Shown piece after piece: positions 28,701-36,216 of a DNA stretch of 64,000 bases; position 1 is the first letter of the stretch, and every line of letters starts with the position of its first letter. Origin of the DNA: ECT2AJA-044 sp965262845 (GTDB lineage: Bacteria > Bacteroidota > Bacteroidia > Flavobacteriales > ECT2AJA-044). The notes under the pieces were generated by a model. The model was given only the letters and a program-made list of their open reading frames with translations, was not told where the DNA came from and did no database searches. The stretch covers positions 1,674,001-1,738,000 of the forward strand of contig CBDHFX010000002.1 in assembly GCA_965262845.1 (NCBI GenBank), given 5' to 3'. The position numbers were made by a program, and so were the translations under genes.

Positions 28701-29547
28701 TCTTGTAACTGTAGAACGTCATATTATTGATCTCATCATTTGTAGCAAAGGCGAAGGCCTGTGCCTGGATCTCGAGGCCAATGGGTTCGGCGTTCGTTTC
28801 CGTATGAATGTTCCCCTTGTCATTGAATACCCACCAAAGTGTCAGATCTCCAAAAAGCAGATCGGTACCCTGGCAATCGGCTTCCCCGGATAGGTCATAT
28901 GCCGGATAGTCCCCTGCTCCGGGATCATAGAACCCATCTCCATCAGCATCATGGAAGGGAGCAAATGGTTCAGCTCCAAATTGCGAATAGGTGTCAGGGT
29001 AATTGCCGGGCCACTCCAGAATGACCTTGGGTACCGTGTAGTTTGGATCATCATTTGCCCCGTTTAGCCATGAAACATAATCCTCCACTTGCTGGCGGGT
29101 GATCTGGTAGTGCTGGTCGAATTCAGCACAAGTGGCGGCGTCAACTGAGGCCGTGGAAGCATCAAGCGGCCCGGGCCAAAAGTCATTACTCCCTTGTTGA
29201 CGATAGGTCATGGCCGCTATCTTAAGCTGATTTCCATCATCTTGCCCACCGATCCACAGGGCCCCGGCAAACATAGAGTTCTTGTTACTCTCACGTGGAA
29301 TTTCATATATTGGGGTGCTAATCAAATCCCACCACATATCCCCACCTCCGAGAATACGGGCACGAACATTGTTTAGCGCCAGCTCCGTTTGGGCAGTGGC
29401 CGGCACACAACCTGAACTGATGCTCTTCGGAGCAGGAGAAGCAGCGGAATTCGGACTTCCGGATGCATTGACGTTTTCCTTCGCCCACAAGCCGCTAAAC
29501 GAACCAAGGGCTATCGCAAGAACCCATAATTTTAATCTGCTTTTCAT
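25735..29547 (-). CDS. Large secreted surface protein with T9SS-type C-terminal domain
   Basis: 1270 residues with a signal peptide (cleavage near GLWAKENV). It contains acidic D-x-D-x-DG calcium-type loops (DADGDGFYDPGAGDYP; DNDRDGTIDEEGE), scattered beta-rich regions, and near the C-terminus a T9SS-like domain (RVVPNPYYAYSAYE, KITNLPPRCVVSIYTTSGTLVRRF, ASGMYVIYV). The last 20 or so residues after that domain are unusual for a classical type A sorting signal. It lies between a TonB receptor (53 bp upstream) and a PorV/PorQ-like barrel (35 bp downstream), so the three are probably one transcript. The molecular role is unknown. Confidence 0.8.
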   Translation of the reverse strand: MKSRLKLWVLAIALGSFSGLWAKENVNASGSPNSAASPAPKSISSGCVPATAQTELALNNVRARILGGGDMWWDLISTPIYEIPRESNKNSMFAGALWIGGQDDGNQLKIAAMTYRQQGSNDFWPGPLDASTASVDAATCAEFDQHYQITRQQVEDYVSWLNGANDDPNYTVPKVILEWPGNYPDTYSQFGAEPFAPFHDADGDGFYDPGAGDYPAYDLSGEADCQGTDLLFGDLTLWWVFNDKGNIHTETNAEPIGLEIQAQAFAFATNDEINNMTFYSYKIINRSSFVLGDTYFGQWVDPDLGLYDDDYVGCDVGRGLGYCYNGDEDDQGATGYGLNPPAIGVDFFRGPLADSADGIDNDRDGTIDEEGEQIIMSKFVYYENDFTFRGNPEQASHYYNYLIGKWKDGTDIVRNGGNGHAPTGGPGPPTNFMFPGDTDPAFPGEEWSEVTAGNVPFDRRFLQSAGPFTLQPGAVNYITTGVVWARATSGGRLESVELMRVADDKAQAVFDNCFRILDGPDAPDVDIQELDRKLVLMLSNKESSNNYDEGYDELDPLIIGDGLDNTYNFEGYQIFQLKDATVSVTDIYNPDLARMVAQCDLENGITTLINYETDPSIGVPVPQEMTLGAADEGTRYSFLMTEDAFATGDPVLVNHKPYYYTVIAYGYNEFSPYNPTDPNALNGQTRPYKAGRRNIRTYVGIPHITSPEASGTIQQAEYGDGPELTRIEGTGNCGNVLNLKVESVDEILMNYTMDNPTYENGQGPVKIKVVDPLNVPAGDYRIVFDGSDASATWYIVRLPGGNQGDTIYSGRTIEVEKEQLLVNSEGEFWGMSISAVDADNPGDDEFNGNGFLSAEMIFEDDNNPWLSGLTDLDVNLPLNWIRSGTNTTGNYLDENGDDDEVYEGVLGGTWAPYRLCSGDVVNGSTPFGSGPAWSTFKSLSNLRNINSVDIVLTNDKSRWTRVPVLEAQENDTLAEGGVQKLNLRAAPSVDKEGNPDGTGTGWSWFPGYAIDLERGIRLNIMFAEDSWQTGENGNDMMFNPTSTIVNELDQFSLGGKHFLYIMGAEHLNELAPYMGDDETMSPYFDALNDPTNFNKRYLFAACTWVSIPLLREGETLLSTDVTIKLRVSKGYDNFEIDGSNNGDPVYEFNLDDIATITNDNETAENALSIVRVVPNPYYAYSAYETNQLDNRVKITNLPPRCVVSIYTTSGTLVRRFNKDNPSTYIEWDLTNTNAIPIASGMYVIYVKAEGIGETFVKWFGAMRPVDLDSF

Positions 29548-29600
29548 GATCTGTCTGGTTTTTCTGTTAAAAGTTTTCTCAACGGTTTTGGGTTGATCAT

Positions 29601-32600
29601 TTAAAAGCTTAGCAATACGCCCAGGTGCATGCGACGAGGCAGGCTGTAGTTGGAAGGATTGTTCACTTTTAAAGAATACAGGTCCGCAAAAGACTGCGAA
29701 TCGGTTTGCTGGGCAATGAGCGCCTGAGCCTCTGCACTCGACAGGAACCCATCGTCATCCGGGTTACCGGTATAACGATATACATTGATTACGTTGAGCG
29801 TATTCAGCAGGTTCCGAATATCGAGATAGAAGGTCATGGTAGCTGTTTTTTTCTTGCTTCCTTCTTCCTTTCCACCCCACTTCACACTCACCTGCTTATT
29901 CAGGCGCAAATCAATACGGAATTGCCATGGAAGGCGGGAGCCGTTGATTGATCCCTTGAGGATCGGGCGTTGGTTGATACCTAAAGACACCTCCTGAAGT
30001 GCATTGGCCTGACTCGTATAGGGGACGCCTGAACCGGCACGGATGGTAAAGTTCGCACCTGCGTTCTCAAGGATACGGGCTCCGAACCAAACCGGGCCAT
30101 TGTAGTCCCTGCCTGAGTCAAAGCGATAGTCAACGATCGCCACCAGGGTGTGGCGTTGGTCAAAGTCCAATGGCTGGATCACACGAAGGTTTGGCTGCCC
30201 CTGTTGGATCAGATTCAATCCGGTCGTTGCATTTGATCCCGATCCATCGGCGAACTGGAGCGTATAGTTGACGTTCAAACGCACGTTTCCGGTACGGCGC
30301 AAATCGTAGCTAACGCTCAGTCCCTTAACTGTTCCAAAGTCCAGGTTTCCGAAGGTGGTGTAGTTTATCGGGAAAGCATAGTTGATCTGCGTTATCTGGA
30401 TCATGTCGCGCAGTTCACGATAGAAAGCGCTGAGGGTGATCGCCGAATTCCTGCTCAATCTTTGCTTGAAGCCTATTTCGTAGTCAATGGTGCGTTCCGG
30501 GCGCAGGTTGGGGTTGTTCAACACGTTGGATTGGTCTGCTTCCAGATAGAGGTAATCGGTCGGATCAAAACGTAAGAAGCTCTGGGGACGTTGCGTCAGG
30601 ATATCGTAATGTGCAAAAAACAAGACCAGATCGGAGATCGGGAAATTAAATGAAATACGCGGCATTATGTTCACCTGAGGTGTGTAATCCTCAAATGATT
30701 CGGCTGTCAGGTCCGTCGCCAGATCGGTGTTTTCCCGATCTTCCAAATACGGAGTAATGGTGCCCGTAGTGGTGGCCTGTGCCAGGCTCTGTGGATCGGC
30801 AATTTGGTTGCCATCGGCATCATACCATTGGTTACCGTCACGATATCCCACCACGCGATCCGGCTCGTTGAGGTCGTTCACATAGACGACAAAGTCTTCT
30901 CCAATATTGGCTGGAAGATCATCCACCCATTGCCCTTCCTGAAGCATCTCCTGCGCGGAAATGGTCGGGAACAGGGAGTATGGATCCACCAGCACCTTTT
31001 GGTTCGCGTCAAAACGATCTACACGAACACCAATGTTGAATACCAGGTCATCAAACTGGAACTTGTCTTGAATATATCCGGCAATGTAGATCGGGCGGAA
31101 GGCATCAATCTGGCGATTGAGGTTCCCGTTCTCATCCGTTTCAGAGAAGAAAGCCTCAAAACTGACCGGTCCGGCCAGTTTATTACCGAGGTGGTCATAT
31201 CCGGCATATGCTACAAGCTCGTTACCGTTATTCAGCAATTCGTCCGCACTGAAGAACTCCAGGCTCATCTGATCCGGAGAAAGTGCATCGGTATTGATAA
31301 AGGACACGTCGTCAATCGCAAGACCCAATGATTGCCGCAGTTGCCTATCGAAGAAGTTTTGCGTTTCAGCATCGTACAAACGGGCGTAAAAGATGGTGTC
31401 GTTAAAGCTTCCATCTGCATCCGTACCGATAATCGGATTAGTGAAATCAAGCTCCGTAATATGGCTGTTCGTCAACTGGCGCGCCAATGTCCATAATCCA
31501 ATCGGATTAATACTCCAGAAGCGGTTAACACGTTGCTCGTACTCGAAGCCGAGGATCAGGCTGTGATCCCTGATGTCTGCCGAACCGGAACCTACCACAC
31601 GGAACTGGTTGTTGTCCGTAAGGCTGTAACCGTTATACTGGCGTCCGGTGTTGTGCCACAGGGAATAGTTTAAGGCCGTTCGCTGTCCATTCAGCAAAGC
31701 TCCCTGACCCTGAGCGGCAAAAATACTGTTCACATCCCCGTTCACGAAATTCCAGTACTGTTCGGTGTAATTCGCGGCATTCGGGTTCTTGTCGCCCGGC
31801 TCAAAAGTAACGAGCGTGTCTGCAATGCTGGTCTGAATATAGCCGGTCAGTCCGGATATGGTATCCAGCCCATAGGTAAAGTCCGGTGCCTGTAGGCGGT
31901 CGAATTTTCCTACATATCCGTAATCCCACAGACGATCCAGGTGCGAATCGTCCTGGGTTAGGCGATGTACCTCACTGTAGTCTACCTGCAGGGAGTAGAA
32001 GGCATTCCTAATATTACCGGCGGCCGACTCATCTTCCGGATCAATGAAACCCTGCTGAAAACGGGCAAATACACGCCAGTCGCGATTGCGAAATTCCGGG
32101 TTGTTCGTCGGGTTCAGCAGACTGTATGAATACACCCACTGATGTCCTTTCGCCCAGTTGTAGGTGCCTCCAAACGTAAGGTTGGTTGTCTTGCTTGTTT
32201 TCCAATCGAACTTTGCTGAAAAACGAAGGTCCTGACGCCCGGCATTTTGCTTGTAGTCAATGTGCTCCAAATCGCTCATGCGCAGGAGTTCAGAATTGCG
32301 GATAACCCCGCCTCCCAATCCGGCAGGTCGATACGGCTCCTGCTCCAATTGGTACAGGAGGTCATCTTTGACCTTCCAGGTTCCGATCGCGGACGGATCG
32401 GGATCGCGCTGATACTGGTACTCTCCCGCGATAAAGAACCCTAACAATGGTAAGCTATCATCCTCGCGACGCACCAACGGGCCGGTAAGGCTGAAACCCA
32501 GCAGCGATTGGTCGTACTGATCAAAGACAGAAGAGGTGTTCACCTCCAATCCTCCGGAATATTTATAGGAAGGACCACGCGTGGTTATACTGATAATGCC

Positions 32601-33251
32601 ACCGGTCGCATCTCCGTACTGTGCCGGAAGCCCTCCTGTAATAATGGTCACCTGATCAATGGCCGGCTGTGGAATGGTCGTAGCTGCAAGTCCAAGCGCC
32701 TTGATACCGTCAATATAAGTGTCCGTTGCATTACTACGCTGACCGCGCATATTGATCTCTTCCCCGTCATCTTGCTGATAAACCCCTGCAGCGGTTGAAG
32801 CGATGGAATTAACGTCACGCTGTGGAATATTCTGAATTTCCTCACCGGTTACGGTCTTACCCTGTTTGTCCGGATCAATCAGCGGAACCACAAATTCTTT
32901 CACATCTACCTGCATCAGCATCTCCGTCTCCCCGGTTAATCCCACATTCAGCATAGTTGTTTTGTTTGGAGAAATAATGACCCCGTTGGTCAGCTGGGTC
33001 GCATACCCCATAAAGGAAACCTCCACCTCGTAACGCCCCGGATCCAGGGGCTTGATCACATAGCGACCGTCCAGATCAGTTGTCGTACCACTGACCGGCT
33101 GCCCGTTGAGCTTCACCACCACGTTCGTCAGGAATAGCGGTTCCTTGGTTTTGTTATCGGTCACCTGTCCTCTGAGCTCACCCGGACGTTGCTGCCCAAT
33201 TGCACCGAAAAGCGTCCCGATAAATACAACTGTGAGTAGTCTTCGTAGCAT
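29601..33251 (-). CDS. TonB-dependent receptor with carboxypeptidase-regulatory-like N-terminal domain
   Basis: 1216 residues, large for the family. Order: signal peptide, CarboxypepD_reg-like domain (LRGQVTDNKTKEPLFLTNVV to about residue 110), plug domain (GEEIQNIPQRDVNSIASTAAGV, EINMRGQRSNATDTYIDG), then a long beta-barrel that ends in an aromatic strand (LGVLLSF). It takes up a large ligand through the outer membrane using TonB-ExbBD energy. No SusD homologue is adjacent, so it is not a canonical glycan-uptake pair; the downstream partner is the 1270-residue secreted protein. Confidence 0.92.
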   Translation of the reverse strand: MLRRLLTVVFIGTLFGAIGQQRPGELRGQVTDNKTKEPLFLTNVVVKLNGQPVSGTTTDLDGRYVIKPLDPGRYEVEVSFMGYATQLTNGVIISPNKTTMLNVGLTGETEMLMQVDVKEFVVPLIDPDKQGKTVTGEEIQNIPQRDVNSIASTAAGVYQQDDGEEINMRGQRSNATDTYIDGIKALGLAATTIPQPAIDQVTIITGGLPAQYGDATGGIISITTRGPSYKYSGGLEVNTSSVFDQYDQSLLGFSLTGPLVRREDDSLPLLGFFIAGEYQYQRDPDPSAIGTWKVKDDLLYQLEQEPYRPAGLGGGVIRNSELLRMSDLEHIDYKQNAGRQDLRFSAKFDWKTSKTTNLTFGGTYNWAKGHQWVYSYSLLNPTNNPEFRNRDWRVFARFQQGFIDPEDESAAGNIRNAFYSLQVDYSEVHRLTQDDSHLDRLWDYGYVGKFDRLQAPDFTYGLDTISGLTGYIQTSIADTLVTFEPGDKNPNAANYTEQYWNFVNGDVNSIFAAQGQGALLNGQRTALNYSLWHNTGRQYNGYSLTDNNQFRVVGSGSADIRDHSLILGFEYEQRVNRFWSINPIGLWTLARQLTNSHITELDFTNPIIGTDADGSFNDTIFYARLYDAETQNFFDRQLRQSLGLAIDDVSFINTDALSPDQMSLEFFSADELLNNGNELVAYAGYDHLGNKLAGPVSFEAFFSETDENGNLNRQIDAFRPIYIAGYIQDKFQFDDLVFNIGVRVDRFDANQKVLVDPYSLFPTISAQEMLQEGQWVDDLPANIGEDFVVYVNDLNEPDRVVGYRDGNQWYDADGNQIADPQSLAQATTTGTITPYLEDRENTDLATDLTAESFEDYTPQVNIMPRISFNFPISDLVLFFAHYDILTQRPQSFLRFDPTDYLYLEADQSNVLNNPNLRPERTIDYEIGFKQRLSRNSAITLSAFYRELRDMIQITQINYAFPINYTTFGNLDFGTVKGLSVSYDLRRTGNVRLNVNYTLQFADGSGSNATTGLNLIQQGQPNLRVIQPLDFDQRHTLVAIVDYRFDSGRDYNGPVWFGARILENAGANFTIRAGSGVPYTSQANALQEVSLGINQRPILKGSINGSRLPWQFRIDLRLNKQVSVKWGGKEEGSKKKTATMTFYLDIRNLLNTLNVINVYRYTGNPDDDGFLSSAEAQALIAQQTDSQSFADLYSLKVNNPSNYSLPRRMHLGVLLSF

Positions 33252-33320
33252 AAACCAATTCGTTTAAATTAACCTGTTGTGAAAGATTTTGTAAATATAA
33301 AAACAATAAAATGGAACAGG

Positions 33321-33348
33321 CAAATGTAATATTTGCCATAAATTACAA
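33321..33348 (-). promoter_or_regulatory. Bacteroidota promoter of the TonB receptor / secreted protein / barrel unit
   Basis: On the minus strand a TTG (33346-33348) and TACATTTG (33321-33328) are separated by 17 bp. The -7 box is an exact TAnnTTTG match, 69 bp before the receptor ATG. Confidence 0.55.
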
Positions 33349-33437
33349 CTCCGAGCCGCCCAAAATAACCCTCATTCCTAAGCCTGGTGGGCAAAGTTGG
33401 TTATAATATAGTGCACAAAGCGGCGTTAGAAATAGGC

Positions 33438-33878
33438 GTGATAAAGACAGTAAAATCCATCTTATTGCTCACCTTATCAGGTCTGATCTTCGTTTTCGGC
33501 CTCACGGCCGGATGCGAAAAAGGAACTAACGGAGGCGTGCCCAACGTGGCGGTAAACATCAGCATCTATCCCTCCCAGCCCCAATATTCCGCCCTCCAGA
33601 TCGTGGGCGGATGGGTCTACGTCACAGGAGGGTACCGGGGCATTATCGTTTATCGCTATTCCGAGGAGGAATTCCGGGCGTACGACCGCGCCTGTCCGGT
33701 CCATTTTGACCGGTCCTGCGGCCAGGCCGATGTCGACGAAACCAATAACGTGCTGGCTACCTGCCCCTGCGACTCGCTTCAGTGGAGCATCATCAACGGC
33801 AATCCCATATCGGCTCCGCTCCCATTGGAAGACTACAACACCTTCTACGACGGAAACCGGGTTGATATCATCAATTGA
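33438..33878 (+). CDS. Small lipoprotein with degenerate Rieske-like domain
   Basis: About 147 residues from the GTG at 33438 (an in-frame TTG at 33387 would add 17 residues before the leader). Lipobox LTAGC, then CEKGTNG. The body resembles a Rieske fold (GWVYVTGGYRGIIVYR, FRAYDRACPVHF, NNVLATCPCDSLQWSIINGNP) but the second cluster ligand pair lacks its histidine (CPCDSLQW) and the ligand spacing is atypical, so it probably does not bind a [2Fe-2S] cluster. Similar small proteins occur in Bacteroidota; their role is unknown. Confidence 0.7.
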   Translation: MIKTVKSILLLTLSGLIFVFGLTAGCEKGTNGGVPNVAVNISIYPSQPQYSALQIVGGWVYVTGGYRGIIVYRYSEEEFRAYDRACPVHFDRSCGQADVDETNNVLATCPCDSLQWSIINGNPISAPLPLEDYNTFYDGNRVDIIN

Positions 33879-33928
33879 GAAAAGCAGGGCTTTCGGATGT
33901 GCCTGCCGCAAAATGGCCATTCCAATCC

Positions 33929-35239
33929 TTAATATCGGTAATACTCAGGCTTAAATGGTCCCGTGACTTCCACTCCGATATAACTGGCCTGATCCGGACG
34001 AAGCGTATCCAGCTCCACTCCGATCTTTTCCAGATGAAGGGCTGCCACCTTCTCATCCAGGTGCTTCGGCAAAGTATACACCTTGTTGCTGTAACGTTCC
34101 GCATGTTTCCACAGCTCAATCTGCGCCAATACCTGATTCGTGAAACTGTTGCTCATCACAAAACTCGGGTGGCCGGTCGCACAACCGAGGTTCACCAGGC
34201 GTCCCTCCGCCAGGAGGATAATATCGGTTCCGTTGAGCTTGTATTTGTCAACCTGCGGTTTGATCTGAGTGCACGCTGCGTTGGCCTTGAGCCAGGCCAC
34301 ATCAACTTCGTTGTCGAAATGCCCGATGTTACAAACGATGGTCTTGTCCTTCATCAACCGAAAGTGCTCTTCGGTAATGATGTCCCTGTTACCGGTGGCT
34401 GTTATAATCATGTCGGCACGAGGTGTCGCATGCACCATTTTTTTAACCTCGAAACCATCCATCGCTGCCTGTAAGGCACAGATCGGATCGATCTCGGTAA
34501 CGATCACCCGGGCACCTGCTCCGCGCAGGGAGGCCGCGGTTCCCTTACCTACGTCACCGTATCCGGCAACCACAGCTACCTTTCCGGCTATCATAACGTC
34601 CGTAGCGCGGCGAATGGCATCTACCGCTGATTCCCTGCATCCGTATTTGTTGTCGAACTTCGATTTGGTTACCGAGTCGTTTACATTGATCGCCGGGATT
34701 GGAAGGGTCCCTTTTGCCATGCGCTCATACAAACGGTGAACACCGGTAGTGGTCTCTTCTGTTAGTCCGCTGATCTCCCCGACCAGTTCAGGGTAGTGGT
34801 CAAATACCATATTGGTCAGGTCACCCCCGTCGTCCAGGATCATGTTCAATGGCCGTTCACCTTCAAAAGCGGTCAGGGTTTGCTCAATACACCAGTCGAA
34901 TTCCTCTTCGGTCTGACCCTTCCACGCGAAGACCGGGATCCCCGACTGGGCCATCGCCGCAGCGGCATGATCCTGCGTACTGAAAATATTACAGCCCGAC
35001 CAGGCCACTTCGGCTCCCAGTTCCACCAGGGTTTCGATCAAAACTGCAGTTTGGACCGTCATGTGCAAGCAGCCTGCAATGCGCGCTCCCCTGAGTGGCT
35101 TGCTTTCACCGTACTCCTCGCGGAGCGACATCAAACCGGGCATTTCGGCTTCCGCCAGTTCAATTTCCATTCGCCCCCAGCCCGCCAGGGAAAGGTCCTT
35201 TACCTTATAGTTCAATTGTTCCTGCGTAGTTGCACTCAT
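33929..35239 (-). CDS. ahcY: Adenosylhomocysteinase
   Basis: Cleaves S-adenosylhomocysteine to adenosine and homocysteine, keeping methylation reactions running; 436 residues. The NAD-binding motif VAGYGDVGKGTA, the substrate region (CNIFSTQDHAAAAMAQSG, NDSVTKSKFDNKYGCRES) and the C-terminal KPEYYRY are conserved. It is divergent from the NadR-like gene, and its own promoter is just upstream. Confidence 0.98.
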   Translation of the reverse strand: MSATTQEQLNYKVKDLSLAGWGRMEIELAEAEMPGLMSLREEYGESKPLRGARIAGCLHMTVQTAVLIETLVELGAEVAWSGCNIFSTQDHAAAAMAQSGIPVFAWKGQTEEEFDWCIEQTLTAFEGERPLNMILDDGGDLTNMVFDHYPELVGEISGLTEETTTGVHRLYERMAKGTLPIPAINVNDSVTKSKFDNKYGCRESAVDAIRRATDVMIAGKVAVVAGYGDVGKGTAASLRGAGARVIVTEIDPICALQAAMDGFEVKKMVHATPRADMIITATGNRDIITEEHFRLMKDKTIVCNIGHFDNEVDVAWLKANAACTQIKPQVDKYKLNGTDIILLAEGRLVNLGCATGHPSFVMSNSFTNQVLAQIELWKHAERYSNKVYTLPKHLDEKVAALHLEKIGVELDTLRPDQASYIGVEVTGPFKPEYYRY

Positions 35240-35264
35240 ATAAAATTCCTTTAGGAAATTCGTG

Positions 35265-35293
35265 CAAAGATACTCAATAGCTCAGAAAACAAA
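35265..35293 (-). promoter_or_regulatory. Bacteroidota promoter of ahcY
   Basis: On the minus strand TTTG (35290-35293) and TATCTTTG (35265-35272) are 17 bp apart; the -7 box matches TAnnTTTG exactly and lies 25 bp before the ATG. Confidence 0.6.
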
Positions 35294-35472
35294 CGTGTCT
35301 TCCTATTCGTGGGAGTCGCTGAAAACAGGTGCTGCAATAATGCTACCTTTGAGTTTCACGGAAACGAACCATGGAAGCCAAAGCCCTGCCCCACTCGATC
35401 CGTTCAGCTCCCGGGCCAGGGCGCTTTTTCTGCTTTCCCCGATCAGGAGGCGCAACGCCGAACATATATATT

Positions 35473-36042
35473 ATGTCAAGGAAAACACCGAATGGGAGGA
35501 TACGGCTTCAGACACCTCAGCAACCTGTTCGCATTTCGGTCACGGGGCCTGAATCAACAGGTAAGAGCGAGCTCAGCCAGTGGCTGGCCAGGGAGCTGGG
35601 ACTTGGCTGGGTGCCTGAAGTTGCACGAACCTACCTGCCGGAATTGGGACGCCCGTACCGAAAGGAAGACCTTCGCGACCTCCTGAACGAACAATTGGCC
35701 CTGGAGGCTGAAACGCTCCGTTATTTTCCGCAGGGACTGGTAGCCGATACCGATCCGCTCGTGCTGGAGGTTTGGAGCGAATGCAGATACGGAAAGGTTG
35801 ACCAGACAATCCTCAAGGCCGTGCAGCAACATCGCTACGATCACTACCTGGTGGGTGATGTGGACCTGCCCTGGGAACCCGACCCTTTGCGCGAGCACCC
35901 CGATCAGCGCTACAAACTGCTCCAGGTCTACCTGGCCAAATGCGCTGAATACGGATTTCCGTACAGCCTCATTTCCGGACGAGGCGAATCGCGCCGCCGG
36001 GCTGCTCATCGTGCCGTGAGGCACCTGTTCGAAAACAACTGA
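35473..36042 (+). CDS. NadR-like P-loop kinase (nicotinamide riboside kinase-like)
   Basis: 189 residues from the ATG at 35473. The P-loop GPESTGKS, the WVPEVARTYLPELGRPY region and DTDPLVLEVWSE match the kinase half of NadR (AAA_28); family members phosphorylate nicotinamide riboside for NAD salvage. An ATG at 35371 would add 34 residues with no family likeness; a -7 box (TACCTTTG, 35344-35351) fits that start, so it is not excluded. No adenylyltransferase domain is fused. Confidence 0.78.
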   Translation: MSRKTPNGRIRLQTPQQPVRISVTGPESTGKSELSQWLARELGLGWVPEVARTYLPELGRPYRKEDLRDLLNEQLALEAETLRYFPQGLVADTDPLVLEVWSECRYGKVDQTILKAVQQHRYDHYLVGDVDLPWEPDPLREHPDQRYKLLQVYLAKCAEYGFPYSLISGRGESRRRAAHRAVRHLFENN

Positions 36043-36065
36043 GCAAATACCTCCAAAAATTCCGC

Positions 36066-36073
36066 TACCTTTG
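36066..36073 (+). promoter_or_regulatory. -7 box of the riboswitch-controlled transcript
   Basis: TACCTTTG is an exact TAnnTTTG match. Transcription would begin about 7 bp later, right at the first base of the TPP aptamer. Confidence 0.5.
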
Positions 36074-36080
36074 CCCACGT

Positions 36081-36165
36081 CTCAAAAGGGGTGCCCTTCG
36101 CGAAAGCGCTGCGGGCTGAGATCATACCCAATGAACCTGGGCGGGTCATGCCGCCAAGGGAAATT
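36081..36165 (+). promoter_or_regulatory. TPP (THI-box) riboswitch
   Basis: All the aptamer landmarks appear in order: GGGGTGCCC (36088), the variable P3 hairpin (CGCGAAAGCG), GGGCTGAGA (36113), ATACCC, GAACCTGG (36133), and the distal GGGTCATGCCGCCAAGGGAA (36143-36162). The usual UAAU of the distal part is UCAU. It senses thiamine pyrophosphate and lies 52 bp upstream of a TonB receptor, which is therefore predicted to be repressed when thiamine is sufficient. No T-rich terminator follows, so translational control or a different attenuation route is likely. Confidence 0.92.
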
Positions 36166-36216
36166 AATTACCAACACCAGCGAGTCACCCCTTTCTCGTG
36201 ATTAAATCGTTTAGTC

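Noticed and set aside
29601..33251. Polysaccharide utilisation locus
   Set aside because: No SusD-like lipoprotein, glycoside hydrolase or hybrid regulator adjoins either TonB receptor.
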